64,000 bases of DNA from Hemicentrotus pulcherrimus. Lineage: Eukaryota; Echinodermata; Echinoidea; Camarodonta; Strongylocentrotidae. A model generated the notes under the pieces. That model was given only the letters and a program-made list of their open reading frames with translations. It was not told where the DNA came from and made no database searches. Numbering within the stretch: the first letter of the stretch is position 1; every line of letters starts with the position of its first letter. The stretch covers positions 187,461-251,460 of the forward strand of contig BEXV01000008.1 in NCBI GenBank assembly GCA_003118195.1, given 5' to 3'. Positions 12,406 to 25,590 of this stretch are shown piece by piece. A program made the translations under genes and the position numbers.

Positions 12406-13877
12406 GTAAGACGATTATATGGAAAGAGGGACTGTAAAGAATTAAAAGTGAAATCTGGTGTGGGTGTAAACTCCATTATCCCTCACGTTTGACAAAGGTT
12501 TCCAATCGTATTTCATTACAGTGGGCCTAGACGGCGCGCCCCCTTAAGCACTTGATAATATTAATCTAATTCACGCACTTTAAACTGTCATGCATGGGTT
12601 TTTCCTTAGACCCACCTATTGACATCGCGCGTCAGTGCGTTCTGTCACACATCACATAGGCGAAACGAAGTACTCCTTCTAGTCCTCGGTCATATCATAC
12701 AGTAGACCAACTCAGGGGTGCGCGTCTGTCATCACATTTTCAGCATCACGTCAAGCTCACTCCGAAATAACGCCTACATGTGGTTCTTATCGACCCCGCG
12801 CAACTTCCAACCACTTTTCTTGAGCAATCTTCCCCTTTATTCTTCTCCAGGGCGATGTATGACAAATAAATCCTATTGGACTCTCACCAAGGAATTATTG
12901 CCAATGATGTGTGGAAGAGAGTTAAACATAGGCCACTCAGAACATGTCACGGACAATCTGTGTTCATATTGGACAATTTGCTCACGTAACGGTAGAACAA
13001 TTCTAAACAGATGATTTCGATTCGGAAGTAGGCAATGCTTTGTTTTGTGTGTATAATAATTTCGTAGCAAATTTATTATAGTTACCTGCCCTTAATCTTG
13101 GAAATACACAGCCTATTTTTTTTTTGTAGGACAAATTGTTTTGGATGATTTTAATAAAATCGAGCAACAAACATTTGGGATTATGGAATCGAATTTATTA
13201 TATGTTTAATTTGATTTTTCCCATTGTTTACATGGTTCTGATTTAAAGACGTTGGATGTTAGATATTAAACTGTATTCTCAAAATATTTTTGTTTTGTTT
13301 AAAGTGTATTCAAATGTATTTGTTAAAAAAACAACCAACGTGTATGATACACATTCTGAAAAGATACCTATCAACCGAACAATGTACACAAATGAACACA
13401 AATATACTATGAATAGCCTATAATTAAAGGTCCTCTAAAGAGAATACAGACCCACCCGAGTCATACATTTTTGAAGAATTCTAATTTTAGTCACCTTTTT
13501 TGTGTTGGAACGAATTGGAAGGTTGTTTGCATCTATAGATCACAGAGACATCACTGATTTAGCCAATTTGAAGAGCCCTCTTACCTATAGTGATTACAAT
13601 TTTCTAAAATCAATAACTCTCTCATTTTTTTGTCCGATACCAACTGTCACCAATCTACTTCTCTGATTTTTCTGCTTTCGTATAACAAAATTTCGCTTTG
13701 AAGGTTAGATTTCTCTTTCACAAAATAGAAATAACTATCAAATTTTGAGGAAGAATGATTAATAAGAAACGACTCAAAAACTTTGTATTCAATAATGAAT
13801 AATTGTGTTCATGATATTTAATATCGATAATGGTGATGATGTTAAAAGTAAAAATAATAGTATGGAAGATCATCGGG
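12406..13877. other. No gene seen
   Basis: G+C-richer until about 12560, then A+T-rich. The open frame at 12718-13014 has no recognisable motif. Confidence 0.4.
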
Positions 13878-13961
13878 GTAGTCGTCGTCGTAGTCGTCGT
13901 AGTAGTAGTAGTAGTAGCGGTAGTAGTAGTAGTAGTAGCGGTAGTAGTAGTAGTAGTAGTA
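13878..13961. repeat. Compound (TCG)n/(TAG)n microsatellite with 21-base higher-order period
   Basis: TCG triplets grade into TAG triplets. In the TAG part a CGG interrupts the run at 13918 and again at 13939, exactly 21 bases apart, so the array has probably grown in 21-base units. Reading frames through it give serine runs on one strand and threonine runs on the other; these are artefacts of the repeat. Confidence 0.85.
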
Positions 13962-16900
13962 ATACACGATTGAGACTTATATCGAAAAAAAATTATAGAA
14001 TAGATAATTAAAATAACCATATGATTACATTTGTTATCAGTTTATCATTAAACACATTTTCAGGAATACAAAATTACAAGACAAAGGTTCCAAGATGTTT
14101 AATTTGATTTGGGTACGACATGGACGGAAGGAAGACATAATTAAATCATAGTTCTTATCTACTCATAAAATCGTATGATTTCAAAAACATTATGTATTAA
14201 CATGGGCGCACCACTGTTTAGGATTATATTCTTTCAGTCGTATTAGGTTATTATTTGTAATTGCAGAAACCCATTTCTGATGTAAGGTTTAAGTATGTTT
14301 TCTTAAGATTTTGACTTTGCCACAAAGGCTGGTAATGAACTGTCTTTCTACGCTCATCGTTGAACCCATCAGTGATGATTACACTACGCGCACACTCATC
14401 CACACGCACATTCATGCGCCCACACTATAAACAGACTCGCTCGCGCACACCTTCGCACACACCTTGTCTCTCATTCATCTTTCCTGTTGCTTTCACTGTC
14501 AATCTCAGCTCCTGAAGATTACTCGTTAAGCCAAGAACGCCTCTTTTTACAGCTTTACCAAAAACACCCGGGGGGCAAATCTCCATCCTCTATGCTTTCT
14601 TTCGAGCTTTTATTCCGAATCAAACCCATCTACCAACTACTCTCAAACGTGTTTCGAAATATGCATAATAGTCATCTTTTCAACTTCCAATTTCAATATT
14701 CGTCAGAATTTATTGGGAGAAAGGTTCTTTCATCCCCCCATACAAAAAGACAATTCAAAATTGAATGAGACAAATTGAAAAGGATTTTGATAGAAGACAT
14801 GCATATAGGTAGAGTAATATATACATATATTTAAATATTGATTTATATAATTACTAATTTCATATATCCTGGTGTCGAATCCGCTAGAGTAAACGTAGAT
14901 GCGTGTAGAGTATACATATGGATCCTACATATTTTTCGTCACCCTTGCAGTTTAGCATTTCTGCTGTATGCAAATATGACCCTATTTCTCGGTTATTAAT
15001 TCCTGTTTTTAGCACGTCAATATTCTGTTTAATAGCGATGATACAATTATAAGGGTAGAAAAATTTAATCTAAAGCGATAGTGTTTTATTTGCTTTATGA
15101 AAAAACAAAATTGCGTGTGGGAGGGCGTGTTTAACAATATTAAGACTCGAAAAATAAGTCAGACAGCTAATCTTTGTTTTATTTCTAGGAAAGAATGATA
15201 ATTTGAACGGGCTGAATTGGAACAAGACGTGAAATTGTGACCTAAATCTGTTAACACACCCGACCTATTCTCCCGTCAGGAATAGCTCTAAACCGAAGGA
15301 TCGAGTTTCCTATTTTCCAAATTTGAAGTCGTGGTCAAGTTTAACGACGTCCTAAAAGACCTCAACTCGTTTCTTGGACAACCTCAATAACTGTCACTCA
15401 TCACTAAACAGTTATCGGGCCATATGCTGGTGTTTTAAAACCTTCTAGGGGGTACACCACATAACCCCTGAAAAGAAAAGTAGACACTGTCGAAGAAAAC
15501 ACATGCAGTAAAAAGTCTTTCTGTTTACTTTTGTACATTTTTGGATATGTCAACGTTCTTTTGTCGTAAATCCCCATTCGACAGGAAGGAATGATTTATG
15601 GCTAACTTCAATTTTACCCTAAAAAGGAAAAAGAAATGGGGAAAATAGTCTTCAGTAAACCTTAAAACCTGTTCGACGCTGGAATTTGATTTCATTAGAT
15701 TAGTATCCCAACAGACTAGTCAAATTTTATGCACATATACACAATAAGCAGTGAACGAATTTCAATCGGATTTTTTGTGATCGTCGGTCAATCATTCACC
15801 TCCTCTACCATTAATGGTTTAAAGGTTAGGGGGTTGAAGGTCATCTTAGGTTACGAAACCTTGTCCTAATCGGGTCACGACTAGTGGTCACCCGGCCCAG
15901 GCCCAATGCTAACAGAGCATTATCAAATATCAAAATTATCTATTGCATCAATTTACGGACGGTGATGAAAAATATAGAAATGTAATAAAGAAGACAAAAG
16001 GGAGCCCTAACTGGATAGTGGGGAGATTAAGACATACAAAAAAACGCACAGTAGAAAGTAAGATGTTAGCAGGCGCTGCTAGTTCTAAGGTTTGCCTGTG
16101 AGAGTCGACTTGCTCATGCATTCAGCCAAGGCTGATGTTATCCTCCCAAACCATCTCGACCTCCACGCCGTCATCCATCATCTCCGATCCTTCCTAGCAA
16201 ACTAATATTCGACTTCATCCTTTTTTCTCGTCGGCATTGTTTGCCACTCAGAACGAAGAAAAGGGGGTCATCGTAAGTCTGGATATCGGAGCTATGAGAT
16301 GAAATAGTAGAACTCATAGCTCTCCTGCTGAGGAGATCGTGGGAATCAAAGTAGTATGTGCGTGTTAAGTATTTATTTCGTTTCCATCAAATCCGTAAAA
16401 AAAAAGATTTGCCAAGGTCAGAAATCATCTATCGCTGCCTGTTCGCCAGTATCTACATAGACGAATGACAAATGCTTCAGTGACCACTATACGAGTAGTC
16501 TGTGTCTAGAGTGCTTTGAATTACGTGTCGTGACATCGTACAGATACAGCTGCCTCGGCGTAGAGCACGACGACGATATACTGGTACTACTATGTCAAAG
16601 GTTACTATGTGATAGTTGTTTATTCAGCCAGTGTTACTTCACAGCTATTATTTAAATAGGCCCCGTCGGAATGAACATATTCACCTTCTGTCGTGGAAGG
16701 TACGTAGGCTATACGATATTCAACCAGTCTTTATCATAAGTCGTAATCAAAAAGTGGTTGCAGAATTCAAATGTCGGGTGACAATTCAGTCGGATAAGGC
16801 TGATGTGAGTGGAGGGAAAGAAATGGACAACGATGGGTTCATATGTCGTCACATCCGGCTGCGACAGTCAGTAAACCACTCGACTTTGATTCGGAGACTG

Positions 16901-19558
16901 AAATGTATAATTGAACTGCTTGTGAACAACGCAGTGTACGCGGTAAGCATTGTAAAACTACTTATTGATAAGACTGCTGTTTGCCATTATTATTATATTT
17001 TAAATAAGGTTAAGATAATTTAGCATTTATATTTCTTATAAGCCAGAAAGTATAATTGTTTCACTCTTGATTTAAGTGCGTCGTTTCTTTTGTGTTACAA
17101 AATAGTTTCCGGACAATATGATTTGCATACGCAATATCGAACGCTATAAAAACGTGGATAATCGATTTCCAAAGGCATTTATAATACTCTTTAAATTTTC
17201 AGTCATTGAAAGTAATTATATCTGTGGCATCATTTGAGCTTAATTTTAGTTTGTGCAATTAATATTTGAATTTAGAAATTATATTAGTGTGATGCTACCA
17301 TTTGATTCGATTAAACAGTGTTAAATTATATTTGACCTGAAACCAAATAAAAGGGAAGGGACAAACATTTCACTCAATGTATGGCATATATAATTTATAA
17401 TTTATTCAAATCATTAATTTGATGCATTCTGTAAAGATTGAAGTTCATAAAGTACAACAGATTCTTGGACGAATTGACATCATAGCCTTTGTGAAAGTCT
17501 TAGAAGTTGGATCAGGAACATGTACGTCTGTACAAAGCATTTTTTTTTAATAGTATGGCTTTCTTTTCGGTGTCCATGTGAAAAAGAAGTAACAAAAAAG
17601 ATAAACGTTATCTGATTGATTCAGAGGTGTTGAGAATATTGGCGTACATATCCAGATTTATTGGCGGGCTGAGTGGTAGAAGTTGAACGTTTTTACACGC
17701 TCTACAAACAAACGTTGTAGCGGTGCGCTGACAAACATAGCACTCCGCGGCTAGGACGGGTAAAGACGACAGCGCGGAGAGCAGTCACTAAATATACTGC
17801 CTGGCCTGCGCGTGCATCCTCGGCTAGCTAGCACTGGCTTCGAGTTGGAGGAGATACTGGTTCCACAAATCACATGCTTATTCCATCGAAACATACTATT
17901 TATTCTAGGACATCCTCTCTTGAAAGCTGATTTGTTCTTTAACAGGCGACGAGGCTGAATATAAATGGTGTAGCGATGTTGTTTGTATAATGTTCTCTCG
18001 CCTGTTTGAATGTTCATGACGCTTATTGACTAGTCAGTATATTGAAGCTAAATAGCATGTTACGATGTGTCATAATAAGAATGAAGATAAATCTGAAAGT
18101 GAAACATATTTCACCACTTACCCTTGATCAGCTCAAATCTGTATACCTTATCGTTTATTGCTTGTGAACCTGGGAACTGTGACTCATTGTGATATAAATA
18201 AGCATATACATATCAAGTCTGTGTTTGTATACCTTGATTCACGCTGGCTACTGTTTACGTTGGGTAAAAAGCCGAACACTTTTCCCTGGTTATAAAAAGG
18301 AAATATGTTTAATTAATAACTCGCTGGGTAGATTTCAGGATTAATCTCGTTGATATAATTATTCAAATACATCTATTTCACACATGCACTAACACCATCA
18401 CACACAATAAAAGTTAATTTGCGTGTATGATTTTTTTGTTAAGGGCGTCCATCCAAGCGAACCAATCTGGGCCGTTCATTCTTCGCGTCCGTTCCGCCTA
18501 GAAAGGCGGTCGCCCTGATGAGTAAAATATCGCTCAAAACCAAACCACCGCTCGGCATATTCCAGATAAACACCGCGTACCCAACGCAGTAAACGATACC
18601 CTACCAATTCATGAAGTTTTCTCTTCATTTCTTCTTCTTTTCTCCATAAAAACGCACAAAAATGTGGATTTGTCACCTAAACTTTGCCTGAAAGAAAACG
18701 TTGCTATCTAACTGTACTCGATAGGGAGAGGAAAGCATTGTTTCCTCTAGCTTTTCACGCCGACTTTGTTGTTCTTATTCCTAGAGCACTAGGATTTTTT
18801 TATCTCCCTCTCGGTTATTTTGACAAATAATCGTTCAAGAAGGGGATTATGCGTCTGGCTTTTTTAAAAGTGGAGAGCTGTAATACTGTCCTGAAGGCGG
18901 TGCGTGGTGCAGTAGCGACTATTTTCTCTTTCTCTCTCTACCCATTCCTCCCCTATTGCTCGGTCATAACACAACTACTCTGCAGCGGCTTTACTCTGAG
19001 TTTTCTCACCAAACATCTCATGGTAATCGCCACCGATGTTTTGGTAAAAATCACCGGTATTACGCTAGTCCTTCGTTGGCTGACAAAATAACTGTCACTT
19101 GGTACTCCACACACCGTCAGGTCGCCCCCGTCCAAATCGGACAGCTGAGTCCTAGTTCGTAATGTATCCACTGCTTTGGAAACTACACTTGGACGCATTG
19201 ACGATGATCGCATCATGCAAATGCTTTACCATAAGATGTATTTCAGAATTGTTTTAACCAAATAATCACTCTTGGTTACACTAGATCATCGGAAAAGCCA
19301 GCCGGGAAAACGGACGAAAAAAACCCAGTAAAGAGTATGAATGAGATGACATAATGTTATTGTAACTTTCAAATAACTCCTACCCCAAAAGAAAATAAGT
19401 AATACAAAAAAAAAACTGTATTCATAAAATATGTAATGGGCCTGTAGTGCTTCTATTATTATCGTCAAGAACAATAATCTTCTGTACGTTATTGTCAGTG
19501 GAAAAAAAGAAATAATTATTCCATGGCATGAGACTTTTTCGAGAAAAGTTGGAAGTAA
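13962..19558. other. No gene supported
   Basis: A+T-rich with short G+C-richer patches at about 15250-15480, 15790-15910 and 18440-18600. The longest open frame (16616-17023, plus, 135 codons) has no recognisable domain, signal peptide or repeat. A CCAAGGTCA extended nuclear-receptor half-site lies at 16412-16420. Nothing else could be supported. Confidence 0.4.
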
Positions 19559-19828
19559 GAGACACCAGAGAATTTGAGTGCACTTGCTCTACATGACCGG
19601 GCTAAGAATCAAGAAAAGCTTAGGCAGCAGACGCCAAGAAGTATGCATGCTCGCCCGCCCAAACATTTCAAGTTAAATGTCAAAGCCAGAAAGTCACTGA
19701 CAGATCTCCTTCCAATCCATCCAGGTGCTCATAATTTTGACTTTCCTGCCTCTGATAGCAACTTTAATGACACTGTTGAAAACCTAGAAACGGTTGAAGA
19801 ATTTTCCTATAATGCGGACCAGCTTTAG
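19559..19828 (+). CDS. Unrecognised coding-like segment (exon or retrocopy fragment)
   Basis: An open frame of about 90 codons runs from just after a TAA at 19556 to a TAG ending at 19828. Codon use looks more like real coding sequence than that of the other open frames in the window: third positions are mixed and the product is balanced and charged rather than low-complexity. The first ATG is at 19642, giving a protein that begins MHARPPKHFKLNVKARKSLT. Without an ATG start it could be the last exon of a gene or a 5'-truncated retrocopy. About 350 bases further on lies an A-run (20177-20189), which would fit the poly(A) tail of a retrocopy. I do not recognise the family. No conserved cysteine/histidine pattern, signal peptide or membrane segment is visible. 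No obvious splice acceptor with a good pyrimidine tract precedes it. Confidence 0.3.
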   Translation, partial: ETPENLSALALHDRAKNQEKLRQQTPRSMHARPPKHFKLNVKARKSLTDLLPIHPGAHNFDFPASDSNFNDTVENLETVEEFSYNADQL

Positions 19829-20189
19829 CCTGGAGAAGACGGCAGTGATTTTCCAATTTGTATCATAATATTATGATGGTAAACCCTCTCTCCCTTGTCC
19901 TTTTTGTGTTTCTTTCATGATAATGTTACTGAAAATTCCTCCTTCTCTTGACCCTGACTTAACCGCGAGTTTTCCTGTCGCCATTTTGTAAAGCCCATGT
20001 GATTGCTGGCTAGAAATCTTCCTAAAACATTATAAATCCAGATTGTATTTCATGTAAAAACATTTAATGCTCAGTTGAGCTCTTTTGTAGACAGTGGTGG
20101 ACCTGGATAAATTGCTTGCTGGCCCAAGTTTACGTGTCATTCAGGGTTGTGAATATTACACTTTGAAACTGTCAAAGAAAAAAAAAAAT
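19829..20189 (+). other. Possible 3' UTR ending in a short poly(A) run
   Basis: After the TAG there is about 350 bases of non-coding sequence ending in an AAAG(A)n run at about 20175-20189. No clear AATAAA precedes the A-run; one AATAAA lies 3' of it at about 20221. This supports, weakly, a retroposed transcript beginning near 19559. Confidence 0.25.
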
Positions 20190-22246
20190 CAGGATTTTAA
20201 AAGTTTTTTTTTACCCGAGTAATAAACTGATGAGAGCAATATCAGGGTAATATGTTCTCGTCGATTTCTTTTCTTTTGACAGTACATTTCAATAATTTAA
20301 ATTAAATCACCGATCTACAAAAACACTTTAGTGAATATACACTAGTAATTCATTATTCCAGTAGTTCTCTTTTATATCATTTATAAATTGTGGTAATTAT
20401 CGAAAATGCGAGAAAAGAAAATAACTTGACGAGTTTTCGCGTAAATGTATTATAAAATATCAGTTCTTAACCGTTATGAAAATATTTGGGAATATATGGC
20501 GAACATATTCCCACGCCACATGCACTATATTTTTCCACTGATTAGTTACCGCAACATGATTGAATACTCATATTTTGAAATGAAGTTCCATTACTTATCT
20601 TGTTTTTAAAGGAACCAATAAATACTTTAAAAATAGACATTATCTAGAGCGCCACCCGGATGTAGACATGTTTAAGTGTTGTTTTTCAAATAAAAAAAAC
20701 TCTTGAGGTTTTTGTTTACATGTTTATGAAGTCCACTTTGCAGTTTGAATTGTTGCTATTGAATTTGCGAAAAACGGACAATAGGCAATGAACGAATAAA
20801 AATACTGTTCAAAGGTATTTAAAAGTTCTGGCTTATCGAAACAACAAATATTACACCAGTTACATTCGATTGCTTAACCATTGAAAAGGGTTTTTAATTT
20901 GTAGTAAATGTAAAACATAATTACTTTTGAAGACCTGTACAAAAGAGATGCGTTCATACTAGATATAAATTATTAGGAATATTGATGACATTCTAGGGAT
21001 GACATCACTTCTAATTTGTTCATACATGATAAGATAACATAGTTATTCAAAGAAACATAATCAGGTTTTTAGTACAGTTCAAATTTTAAGCGACTAAAAT
21101 TTGTAAAGGTCAAATTCGATCTTAGTAAAGACGTTTTTTAGTTTGCTGTTTGATAATTTATGTCAGAATCCACTTTCTTTTTTTGGGTGGAGGTTGGGGA
21201 TTGTTTTATATTCTTATTATAACTTTTTCACATTACTATTTAAAAAAAAATACAAACACATCGATCCAGCGCTACAGCGGGTCCACTTTAATGGTACGCT
21301 TTCACCCCATCCTTGAACTTGGTGAATGTGCGCTGGACGGCGAAGGCCACCTTTAGTAACTTAAAACATTCTGAGCCAACAAAAGGGAGACTCTTTTTAT
21401 AACGTGTCTCCAGGCTATTAAAAGAATACAAGAAAAACTTTAAATAAAGCATATACTTGTGGGTATATGCCAATATGAAGGATGATACCCGAGCAAGTGT
21501 AACACGATGCTTGCTGGAGTGTCTTGTTATATTTTGTTATGCGCAGTGCTGCATAGTTCCCCCAACGCTTTACCTATTACAACATTTCCGCTTTCATCCG
21601 TCTAAGAAATGCCATTTGTACCTCATAAGTGCATTACTATTATTATTTTAAGGATCATCCAGGCTTCTAACATTACCGATTTGAAGTTAGCCGCCCGCGG
21701 CACCCATAAAATGAGAAGGAAGAAAGATTTGAAGTCTGCAGGATAGTTTGAGAGAAAATCAGAGGCAGTGATGAAGAGGGAGAGAGAGAGAGAGAGAGGG
21801 CTAAAAGACGCCACGCGAGCTGCTATGAAAACTTCCCAACAGCTAGCCGAGTTATATCCGATGAAAAAATACCATTAACCCCTGATTTCAAGTGAACCAC
21901 AACAACATCGGATCTATTTTCTTTGACAACTATGTGGCCGAGAACGCCACGGTTGAAGAATTTATGCGCGTCTTCTCTCCTCCTTTTCCTCTTTCGAGCT
22001 TGCGTAAAAATGCAGCATGTTTGTGTTAGTTTGCGGTGAGGCAAGAGAATGAGCGCTCCATCGCTACATTTTGTTGTTGATATGTTTCGGGCAATGATAC
22101 TCGTTCGACATAAATTATTCATCGGATGGAAAGAAAACATATTCTAAAAAAACCTACGACGAACTTGAATAATTTTGAGGTCATCCCAGTAATCAAAGCG
22201 ATCAATTCTGAGCTGTTCACAAAAATCCAAAGCGGATCAATTTTGT
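20190..22246. other. No gene seen
   Basis: A+T-rich DNA with a short GA run at about 21779-21798. No exon or element could be recognised. Confidence 0.4.
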
Positions 22247-22247
22247 A

Positions 22248-22278
<31 letters not shown>

Positions 22279-22296
22279 AAGAGAAAGAGGGAGAGG
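22247..22296. repeat. (GA)n microsatellite
   Basis: A GA dinucleotide run with AAA interruptions. Confidence 0.9.
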
Positions 22297-24040
22297 TGTA
22301 CATGCTGATATGCTGAAGTAATGTATGTAATGTAAGTAGTGTCCAAGAATAGATGTTTGAGAGATTTCATGTCACCTTTATATCGGCAGACATGAATGCA
22401 ATATTTGTTCCAAGGACACCTGCAACGATCTTCAAACACGACAAGCAAGACAAGCAAACGGAAAAAGAACTGTGCTAAATACATGAGGTGAGCAAATCAA
22501 GCTCTCGTAAAGCGTTCATTGTTACAATGACAAATGTGTGTCCACTCCCAAGAAAAGTACTCCAACCCGAATCGAATCTGCATTGATAATGCCAATTTCA
22601 ATGCTCCAAACTTTGCGTTTATTTTATCTGTTTCAACAGCGGTTTATTTGCCTTTTACGGGACGAACCGCTTCGACCACTTTTTCGTGTATTTGTCAGAG
22701 ATTTGAATCAATATTAGCGGTATATTTGTGAGACAGACGTAACGCGAGATCCGTTCTATATAGTAACACATAAAGAAGGCTAAAATTAGGCTGCGAGGCT
22801 GAATATGTGCGTGATACTTTTTTGTTTCTTTAATTTGCTGTCGAGGAAAAATGCTTTGAGAAAGAGAATTTTTGATAAAGATTAATTGTATTTACAATAA
22901 ATATTTGCTTCTTACATGGAGGAAATATCTCATTTCATATATATTTCTGTCAAATAGATTATTACCTACAATTTCCTGTTTTTTCTATTAATATTGCACT
23001 GTGAAGTAGACTTTTGGGATATTGAGAGATGTGCGTTTGTGTATTTCAAAGAGTTTTTGTGTTTCAGGGTGTATGAAAAAGGAGAGTGAAATAACTTAAG
23101 TATTGATCTGATCTGTATTGATCCTACTATCCTGAAAAGTATCAAAGAAAACGTAAGTAAAATCATGTCAGTTTTTGTCCACTAAAATATACGAGTCTCG
23201 TGGGTATACTTAAACGTTTCCGTAAAGAAACAAAAGATAAAGTTGTCACAATGTAGAATCTCTTATAGATGTGTACAACTATTTTGATGACTGACACAAT
23301 TTCGAGGGGCCGTTGATGGCCTGCAATGACCGTCTAACATTCGAAGGAAATGAAATCATATAAAGGCGCCTCAAACGACCCTTCTGCATGACAGAACGCG
23401 ACTCATGAGAGCAGTTATGTGCTTACGTCTCCAACATTTTAGGATTTTATGAGTCCGCTAGTATACCTAGGTGTGAAGGGTAACTTCAGACCTCTGACAA
23501 CAAAAGAATATAAGCATGATCAAAATAAAAACGGGCCGTTGTCAATTAAGGTTTCATAGGACTCTAGGGTAGTCAGTACACTGATAGTCCGTTTATAATA
23601 TAATAATAAATAGCTGTATAAAGATGTATAACGCAACAGTTTGAATAGTCCCATATATCTTCCGACTTGAATGATGGACAGTGCATTAATGACCGTCTGG
23701 TCAGAAATGTTATGAAACTGAAGTAACCAGTTTCAAATAAAAAGAAAATGCGCAAATGGTGTACATTCTATCATCTGTTTGAATCCTTTAAAATCGTATT
23801 TCATTTATTCTAAACAATCATCTAAAACACCATAATTATGTTGACCAATTATTCCTCTGAAATCATGCCTTATAATATGTTCAAACACCTCTATAGCGTT
23901 GGAGAAGACAATGATATTCTCAATTCATTTAGTCAACCGTATGAATGTTGAAATCTACCATTAAATCGGTTTATCAGGGGAATATTACTTAAATTTGTAT
24001 TTCATAAATCTTTTTAAAACCTATTTAATCAAGAACGGCC
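22297..24040. other. No gene seen
   Basis: A+T-rich DNA without recognisable exons or repeats. Confidence 0.4.
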
Positions 24041-24308
24041 TATTTATATCACTACTTGCTACATTTATATTGCGCACCTGTTCAGCATAGTTGATGCCCA
24101 AGACGCCTATATTTTTATCCCAGGTGCCCAAGGCGCTGAAAGCATTTCAGGAATGAAGTCATATAGGCACCCATTTACTACATCTGGGTAGAAACTAGCA
24201 AAATAATGTAGATTAATGTCTTGCCAAAGAACATTAGTTCCACGGCGGGACTCGAACCGCGAACCATGTGATTGGCAGTCCGTTGACGTTATCCACTAGA
24301 CTACTATA
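24041..24308 (-). mobile_element. tRNA-derived SINE, degenerate
   Basis: Read on the minus strand, the element starts with a tRNA-like head. The A box TAGTCTAGTGG is complementary to 24293-24303. The anticodon-loop-like CTGCCAA is complementary to 24272-24278, which would be GCC, glycine. The B box GGTTCGAGTCC is complementary to 24248-24258. The acceptor and anticodon stems no longer pair well, so it is not a functional tRNA. A SINE body of about 190 bases follows. It contains the words AGCGCCTTGGGCACC and GCGCAATATAAATGT before ending near 24041. This layout is that of a tRNA-headed SINE transcribed by RNA polymerase III and mobilised by a LINE. I recall similar elements from sea urchins. 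No clear target-site duplication was identified. Confidence 0.75.
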
Positions 24309-25507
24309 CGTGTGCATTACATCAATTTAAATGTTTTAGAGATATTACCCTCCTTGACTTTCCCACATCTTCACTGCAGCCATACGCTGTTGTTTTTGTT
24401 TAGATATATACTAATATGTAAATACAATTTCGTTGTGACCTAGAAAAGCAAACACCTATTGTAAGATGGTAATACAGCTTATGAGATCGTTGATAGCAAG
24501 AAAAAGAAAAGTCGAAGCATAAATTGTTTCCACTTGTATGAACACTTTTAGTATGGCATCCGATTTTGCCCCCCCNCTCGCCTCCCTGCCCCATCAATTG
24601 TCCGGTGTCACCGTCACCTCCTTACACCAGCCAGGTTACACCAAAAGAAGAAAAAAACCTGCACTCCATGCATACCCCCACCTCTCGTAGTTCTCCCGTG
24701 GTGACGGGCCGGGCGCACCGGCGTGACTGATCGGGTGCTCTCTAATAATTGTCAGTAAATAACAATGTGATTGAACCCACTCGTTACGTGTTTCCTGCCT
24801 AAACTTTCAACAAGTATTGTCCCAAATAACAACTCCACCGTCACCACCTCCTCCCCCAATCCATCAGTAGACGTGTGTATAGTATCAATCACTCCATGCA
24901 CATGGGAGGGCGTGAGTGTGGGCAGGAGAGGGAGGGAGAGGAGGGGGCATAGCTAGGCCTAGACAGGAGTGGCATTATAAATGACTCCTTTGATATCCTT
25001 TGATAGGTCGGATTGGTTTTCAAGATATTGACTTTTCTCTCTCGATTTCTTGTTGTTATTCGCGACTAGTTCCCCACCTTTTCCCCTGCACTCTTTCCAT
25101 CAAAGTATTGTGAAATAGGTTAATGTGCTAAGAGTTTTGTAAACATATTTTGTTACGGAAAGAATAAGGATTCCCTTTTTCCCCTGGTAGAACCTAATTC
25201 AGAATGAACCAAATATGTGTGAGCTATAAGATATATACTTGTAAGGATGATGTAAAGAAATACACACACAGGCTGAACAATAGAAAAAAATAACGAAATT
25301 AAAAATACTTTAAACTAAAAATTCCTTTTTGTTAAAGAAGAAAATTTTTATTCTATTTGTTATTCTATAGCAATCTGAATTAAATCGTCACTAGAATCCT
25401 ATCCTTTATCACTAGTAATGCCGGTAGAACTAAAAGTATAATAGTGGAAGGCGTTGGAGAGTAATGATGCTGATTTGGGGGCAGGGTGGGGTGGGGACTC
25501 ATATATT
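24309..25507. other. No gene seen; single unknown base at 24576
   Basis: Contains a C-rich run around 24570 with one N, and a G+C-richer patch at about 24600-24960. No exon could be supported. Confidence 0.4.

Positions 25508-25586
<79 letters not shown>
25508..25586. repeat. Long (GA)n microsatellite
   Basis: Nearly 80 bases of GA with three single interruptions. Both strands are open through it, giving Arg-Glu or Leu-Ser repeats that are not genes. Confidence 0.95.

Positions 25587-25590
<4 letters not shown>

Noticed and set aside
16616..17023. 135-codon open frame, plus strand
   Set aside because: No recognisable domain, and the length is within what chance gives in a window of this size.
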